From the NCBI GenBank assembly GCA_023079485.1, contig CM041086.1, positions 12,904,401 to 12,968,400 of the forward strand: a stretch of DNA of 64,000 nucleotides. Reading direction: 5' to 3'. The position numbers and the translations under genes were made by a program. Positions 45,101 to 64,000 of this stretch are shown here, piece after piece. How positions within the stretch are numbered: the stretch's first letter is position 1; each line of letters opens with the position of its first letter. The notes beneath the pieces are model-generated. The model was not told the DNA's origin. It saw nothing but the letters and a program-made list of their open reading frames with translations, and searched no databases. Origin of the DNA: Archilochus colubris. Its lineage: Eukaryota > Chordata > Aves > Apodiformes > Trochilidae.

Positions 45101-46250
45101 GCCTACTGCTCTCATCTCCTCTGAGAGCTACAAGTAGAGATGGTCACTGGGAGCAGGATGTGCACTTAGAGGCTTAAGCTGCATAATATTTTAGGATTTG
45201 AGATCTTGTCACATCACCCTTCACTTGTTGTCAGCACCCTACATAAGAGTCCCAAAAGCAGCCTCACAAAGAAGGCTCTCCACATAAACACATGAAGATG
45301 AGCTAAGGGACCAAAGAGACCAAAAGGGAGGCTCAGATTCAGCACACTACACCAGATTCAGACTCTGAAGCTGTTTGAAAACAATGTTCACTTTTGAGGC
45401 TTGCAGAGCAGATTAGTTTGATTCCTGGACCAAAAAAGACTAAGAAAACACACAGATCTACATTTAAAGATGTCGACTTGGCTCTGTAGATACAACACAA
45501 AATATTCCCCAAGGAGGCTTTGTGATGTTAACATTATATGATATATATGGGATACTATTCCAGCCAGGCCACATGCCCTTCAGTGTTTGCACGCTCCTCT
45601 GTCCCTGCACAACTTGCTGAAGCTGTTAAGCAGTTGCTTCTGTCTTTAAAGCCTGGTCTCCAGTTTAAAAATAATCACAACATCAAAAGTGTTGGTCAGG
45701 GAGGGGGTGACGTCCCTGCAGATCTCCAGAGCTTTGCTGGTGCCTGTGTGGTGGTTTCTGCACCTGAACAGAAATCCTGAGGACAGAAGAACTCTTCCTA
45801 TTCACTCCCCCCGTTTCTTTTAGGAAGAGAAAAACTCTGAAGGTACCGTACGGGCTGCTGTATGTTTAGAAGGATACTTAAATACACTTAAACACAAAGT
45901 ACCTCCCCACACGTTTATGGAGTCGGAGGAAGCCCGAGCAGCCCCGTCCCGCTCCGGGCGCCGCCTTCTCACTTCCACCCCGACTCCTGCCAGCGGATCG
46001 GGCCGGTGCAACCGGAACCGACGGGTAGCGGCACCCCCCCCATCCCGTCCCCTCACCTGCATCCCATGAAGAGGTGGTTGGTCCAGAGGACGGAGAGCGA
46101 GAGGAGCTGATCGATGGCGGCACCGGGGTAGCCGTGGAGGTGGCGGAGGATGAAGCGTCGGCGCAGCTCCCATTGCCGCTCGGTCTCGTTGTACTGCCGC
46201 CACTGCTCCAGCACCGACTCGGGCACGGCCTCCGGTTCGGGCGGCGGCAT
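39128..46250 (-). CDS. NKRF: NF-kappa-B-repressing factor, long form with XTBD domain
   Basis: Three coding exons in transcript order: 46057-46250, 42977-43098 and 39128-41109, joining to 765 residues. Exon 1 (residues 1-64) and exon 2 (66-105) form an XTBD, the XRN2-binding domain also found in CDKN2AIP and CDKN2AIPNL: QWRQYNETERQWELRRRFILRHL, then IDQLLSLSVLWTNHLFMGC, then VMEKVLKMAEGID. The large exon 3 holds three dsRNA-binding-like segments (about 237-344, 411-486, 518-589), a G-patch (about 627-671, NIGNQILRKMGWTGGGLGK) and an R3H domain (about 677-739). It ends HYELIMPQAN like human. NKRF is a nucleolar protein that recruits XRN2 and DHX15 in pre-rRNA processing and was first described as a repressor of NF-kB targets. 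The ATG at 46248-46250 was chosen from family alignment. The frame stays open upstream, so an earlier start is not excluded. Confidence 0.94.
41110..42976 (-). other. NKRF: NKRF intron 2
   Basis: A 1.87-kb intron with GTGAGT donor and CTGTAG acceptor on the minus strand. No other feature is recognised. Confidence 0.85.
42977..43098 (-). other. NKRF: NKRF exon 2: second half of XTBD and internal Met start
   Basis: The exon carries the Met (codon at 43080-43082, residue 71 of the long form) that corresponds to the initiator of the widely used 690-residue human protein. Five codons plus one base precede it in the exon and stay open and in frame with exon 1 (AG/A joins as Arg65). The exon also encodes the last helix of the XTBD (EKVLKMAEGIDVGEM). 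Confidence 0.88.
43099..46056 (-). other. NKRF: NKRF intron 1
   Basis: A 2.96-kb intron with GTGAGG donor and CACACAG acceptor on the minus strand. It contains an AAC-rich tract at 44,800-44,826. No additional exon is recognised, although transcripts starting inside it at an alternative first exon cannot be excluded. Confidence 0.8.
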
Positions 46251-46555
46251 GGCGAGCAGCGGCTGGGCCGTCCCGACCCGCCCGGCACAGGGGCGGAGGG
46301 CGGCGGAAGGGGCCCCGGGCCTGCCGGGAAAGGACCAGGCCCCACGTGCAGACCAGGCCGCGGGCCGCTGGGGGCCGCCGGGGAGCGCCGGTCCGGCCCG
46401 AACCTCTGCCGGTCCGGTTGGCGGTGCCGGCCCCGCGCGTGCCGCTGGTACCGGACCTCGCGCCACCCCCCCCTCCCCCCCCCCCCCGGCGCCGTTCGCT
46501 CCCTTGGCTCGAGCGGAGCGGCCCGGCCGGCGCCGCCTCACGTGACCCCTGCGTC

Positions 46556-46630
46556 ACGAGCGCGCGAGACAGCGCGAGACGGCGCGACACCGGCACCGGC
46601 ACCGGCGGAACCTCCGGAACCTCCGGCCCG
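46556..46630. repeat. Cluster of short GC-rich tandem motifs in NKRF promoter
   Basis: Three consecutive short arrays: GCGCGAGAC-type units (three copies), CACCGG (three copies) and GGAACCTCC (two copies). Each is perfect or nearly so. Confidence 0.85.
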
Positions 46631-46735
46631 GCTCCCGCGCGCCCCCTGCCGGGTCCCGGTCCGGAACCCGCGAAAGCCCCGGGACAGAGCGGCCCAAAGG
46701 CACTGCCGGGAGTCACAGGGGTGCCGCCCGCGGAA

Positions 46736-46760
46736 GGTCCGGTCCGGTCCGGTTCGGTTC
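46736..46760. repeat. Five-copy GGTYC pentamer array
   Basis: GGTCC three times followed by GGTTC twice, contiguous, in the CpG island upstream of NKRF. Confidence 0.95.
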
Positions 46761-46984
46761 TGCCCTCCCCGGCGGGCAGAGCGCTGGGGCAGCCCCGCGC
46801 CTTCAGCCTCCACCCCGCGGGGTTCGGAGGCGTTTGTTTAAAATGTACATTAGAGGCAGAAATTCACCGCTCCCTCCCGCCACTGTCAGGAAGAACCCGA
46901 AGTTCAGGTGCGGTGGGGAAAGAACCGCCCGACCCACACCCACCCGGGGCTGGGGCGGTGAGACACAGGACACGAGTGAAAACA

Positions 46985-48882
46985 CACAGTTTGTACTTTA
47001 TTCCTTTGTTAAAATTAAATATTTCGTGGCTGCCAACAAAGCACATTGCACCAGGCTGGTATTTCCTTTGATTCTGCACAGTTTCCAAAACCAATCCAAC
47101 AACAGCTTATTGAAAATAATTCCTTAGGCTCCACGCCCCGGGGGAGCCAACGACATGTTATTAAAGACAAAATTAGAAAAAAAAAATTAAAATAAAATAA
47201 AATATACCCATAACAATGTTGGGAAATGTATTCGCTACATCGTTAGTCCAAACAGCATCCCTGTGGCTCCCCAAGATTCCAGGTGAACAGTCGGCTCCCT
47301 CCCTGTGTCCCCCTGTCTTGTCACACAGATCACAAGACACTTCAGGTTTAGATACCATGCAAGTCAGTAAAAGCTTCTTCCCAAAACACTAACACTGAAG
47401 ATTTGTCCCCCCCCCCTTCCCCTGAGACCCTGCAACTCTTCTAGAAGTGGCAGTCTTCTCCCTCAGACCCAGTGCAGCTGGCGAAGACAGATTAAAAAAA
47501 GCTACAGAGAGAGAAAAGGGGAAAAAAAAGAGAAAAAAACAGAAGGTTAGCAAAAAAGAGAAGGACATTCAAAAAGCAGGAAAAAAGAGATGCAACATGA
47601 AAACAGCTGACAGAGACAGAGCCTCCTGTGATATCCCAAGTACTCCCAAGAAATCACTCCAGTAAAAGCCTTTTTTTCTTTAAAGTCTGAAAAAAGACTG
47701 TGAAACCTTAAGTAACATTCTAGTAAGGCAAATGGTGGGGAAGAGCAGCCAGTGACCTGCAGTATGGTAAGGAAAAGCCACAGTAAATGTATTAAATGTA
47801 TTTTAGCAGATAATCTAGAAACCATTGGTACTGACTGGTTTGGGGAGCAGTACAGGACAGGAAGAAGTAAATCATCAAATTATTTTAACTTGCTTAACAA
47901 CAACAAAAATAAAATCAAAACTGTCAGAGAGTTTTGTGGGATATATACCTGTATTTTTTTGTGAAACAGAATACCTGAGGAAAATACCCTGCAAACAAGA
48001 GTGCTGACTGCCCTGATTGCTGGAGACAGAGGCCAGACCCTCCTCTGACCCAGGGCAACGGTACCAGCTCAGCCCAACACCTTGTGTGAGGCTCCAGCAC
48101 CATCCACACCACCCTCCAGGTAAAATTATCAGCACTGGCTTGGACCAAACCCAGCATTACCTATCACACTTACATCTGGGGTGTGCTCATCTCAAAAAAA
48201 AAAAAGGGGGGAAAAAAAAAAAGGTTTCTTATTGAAACTTCGGTAGCACATGCCCTGATCTTTCACCCCCCAGACAGAACAAGGGCTGCACACAGTGTCA
48301 CTGAAGGATCAGGGTCACATCAAGCAAGTCTGAAATGGAAATAAGGATTACATGCTAGTCTGCAGGTAGCATGAATTAGGAAAAGGAAAAATAATAAAAG
48401 CACATTAAAAATGATAGATACCATGAAAATGACACCAGGCACAAAGCAAAAGGAGCTTTTAGTCTCTCAGCTATGCAGTAAGTAAACGAGGTGGGGGTGT
48501 CATTTGAACATCACCAGTAAATACATTTAAACTGCACTGTTACTTTGCCAGCAAAAATAACTCACAGAACTTATTTCCACATCCCTTACTTATGTGGGTG
48601 CAGAGGGACCAGGAGAAAGAGGAATCCATTAATTGTAGGGGGGAAAAAAAATGTAGGCTTTAAAGTTGCAGCATCCAAAACCTCATTTGGACTAATATTA
48701 CATTGTTTAATGAAAGCAACAACTGCCAGCACATAATACAGACAGAATCACAATGAGGATGCAGAAGAGAGCAAGGGAAACACCATGGAAAGGCCACAGC
48801 TGAAATGCTGTCACGTTTTATTAGACCCTCCAATTAAACAAGTAAACGAAGGTCCATGCCGGCCCATTGTATTCAGGGGTAA
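46985..48882 (-). other. SEPTIN6: 3' UTR of the distal SEPTIN6 terminal exon
   Basis: Downstream of the TAA at 48883-48885 the sequence is AT-rich. A minus-strand AATAAA (TTTATT at 46997-47002) occurs just before CpG-rich DNA begins. A further AATAAA candidate lies near 48,812-48,818, so a short form is also possible. The long 3' UTR (about 1.9 kb) is inference. Confidence 0.55.
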
Positions 48883-62977
<14,095 letters not shown>

Positions 62978-64000
62978 CTATTGGAGAAAAAGAGAGTTGA
63001 AATGGTCTGTTGAATATTAATATGGTTTGGCCTTTCAGCTAACAAACGTTAACAGGGGTGAAATTGTAGCAGATGAAAGCAGATCTCATGCTCCAAAGGG
63101 ATCATCTGGCAAACAGAAAGCCATGTACAATGGGAGGTCTGTATTCTGGGGAAATTACATTTCACAGTCTAATGGCCATTAACATCGTTAGAAAAGAGAG
63201 ATGAAAAGAAAGAGGTGAAAAGGTCATGAGGAAAACAACGTTCAGATCCTGCATAAACCCACAATTACAATAGAGAAGATGCTGTTTTCATTAAAAAGTG
63301 GGAGGCAGAACGGGGCTCGTTGCCATTTCCAAAAAAAGATCCTCCAGATCAATATGTCTCTAACAAGCAGCCACTGAAATAGCCTCCTGTGCAGACACAC
63401 AGAGCTGGCCCTAGTCCTACAGCAAGCTGTAGTTGGTTTCTGGTACCCAAAATAGCTTAAGTTGGGGGAATCAGCCTTCTAGACTGGGAGGGGACTTTGT
63501 AATACCTGGTTTCCACACCTACACAAGTTACACAAGACTCCAAAATCTGCTTCCAAAAGTCCTGCAGCACTGAACTGCTATTTGGATGCCATCTATCAAT
63601 GGGGAACTATTTCCTTGTCTGGAAGAAAGAGACAAATCCCAGAGACCAGCCTCAAATTTTAGATACATCCCAAGAAAAACAAAACAAATCCCTCTGTTCC
63701 AGCATTTCACAGGGCAGCTTCCCTTTACCACACTCTGACAAGGGTGCCAGCTTTTCCAGCCCTGAGGATCCAACTTTGTACTAAACTCATGAGCAGTCTG
63801 GTGTGCTGCCCTGTGAGGGCTGTTGTTTTGGGGGCAAACACTGATTTCTGAGCTGCCCCAATGGCTTTTGCTGAAACTTGAGGAGCAGGCTGAAGCCCAG
63901 CTGAAAAGGCTGCTCCTCCATCCTGCCCCAGGACCATGGGGAGACCATGTCTGCCCAAAGCAGTTTTTCCCTTCCTCCCCGAGCCCTCAGCTCCTAACTT
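62978..64000 (-). other. SEPTIN6: SEPTIN6 intron upstream of the P-loop exon (runs off the window)
   Basis: The acceptor AATAG at 62978-62982 (minus strand) starts the P-loop exon. The preceding exon, which should end with a FCFNILCVG-like sequence, is not found in the remaining 1 kb. Confidence 0.8.

Larger units (their letters stand above)
46251..46980 (-). promoter_or_regulatory. NKRF: NKRF CpG-island promoter
   Basis: Very high CpG density from about 45.9 to 46.85 kb around NKRF exon 1, with no TATA box. It contains a CACGTG at 46343-46348, a C-run (46,470-46,487) and short tandem arrays at 46556-46630 and 46736-46760. It separates NKRF from the inferred SEPTIN6 3' end by about 0.7 kb. 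Confidence 0.7.

Noticed and set aside
45820..46841. Overlapping long open frames on both strands at the NKRF promoter
   Set aside because: Only the frame giving the XTBD (46057-46250) has family support. The rest is GC-driven.
62978..64000. Searched for the upstream SEPTIN6 exon
   Set aside because: No minus-strand sequence resembling the expected residues 1-49 or their donor is present.

Overview
The window is a stretch of vertebrate nuclear chromosome, most likely from a bird. The genes are split by GT-AG introns, have CpG-island promoters and AATAAA-type poly(A) signals, and encode proteins almost identical to well-known human ones. Six genes can be read: SLC25A43 (last two coding exons, +), SLC25A5/ANT2 (complete, +), STEEP1/CXorf56 (complete, -), UBE2A/RAD6A (complete, +), NKRF (complete, -) and SEPTIN6 (from the exon carrying the GTP-binding P-loop to the 3' end, -). 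Gene content, order and relative strand match human Xq24 as I recall it. In birds that block lies on chromosome 4 or 4A. Compact introns and the absence of recognisable mammalian repeats fit a bird, but the species cannot be fixed from the sequence.

Layout: 1-13.7 kb holds the 3' part of SLC25A43, and its first 11.4 kb is intron. 13.7-15.6 kb is an intergenic CpG-rich region with the TATA-containing SLC25A5 promoter. 15.6-17.6 kb is SLC25A5. 17.6-22.9 kb is intergenic and contains an orphan CpG-rich patch near 19.7 kb and a 27-bp perfect palindrome. 22.9-26.4 kb is STEEP1. 26.4-28.2 kb separates STEEP1 and UBE2A, which are divergent, and carries two CRE-type sites. 28.2-36.7 kb is UBE2A. 36.7-38.7 kb is a convergent intergenic gap. 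38.7-46.3 kb is NKRF. 47-64 kb is SEPTIN6, which runs off the right edge (its first 49 residues by human numbering are outside).

The genes do not form a pathway. They are housekeeping and regulatory genes: mitochondrial carriers, STING trafficking, ubiquitin conjugation, a nucleolar/NF-kB regulator and a septin. No virus-derived coding region, CRISPR-like, operon-like or otherwise exotic system was found. The observations most worth following are: (i) NKRF exons 1-2 encode a complete N-terminal XRN2-binding (XTBD) domain upstream of the initiator Met of the 690-residue human form; (ii) SEPTIN6 has two alternative terminal exons giving different C-terminal tails; (iii) the orphan CpG-rich patch; (iv) several short palindromic or tandem sequences near promoters.
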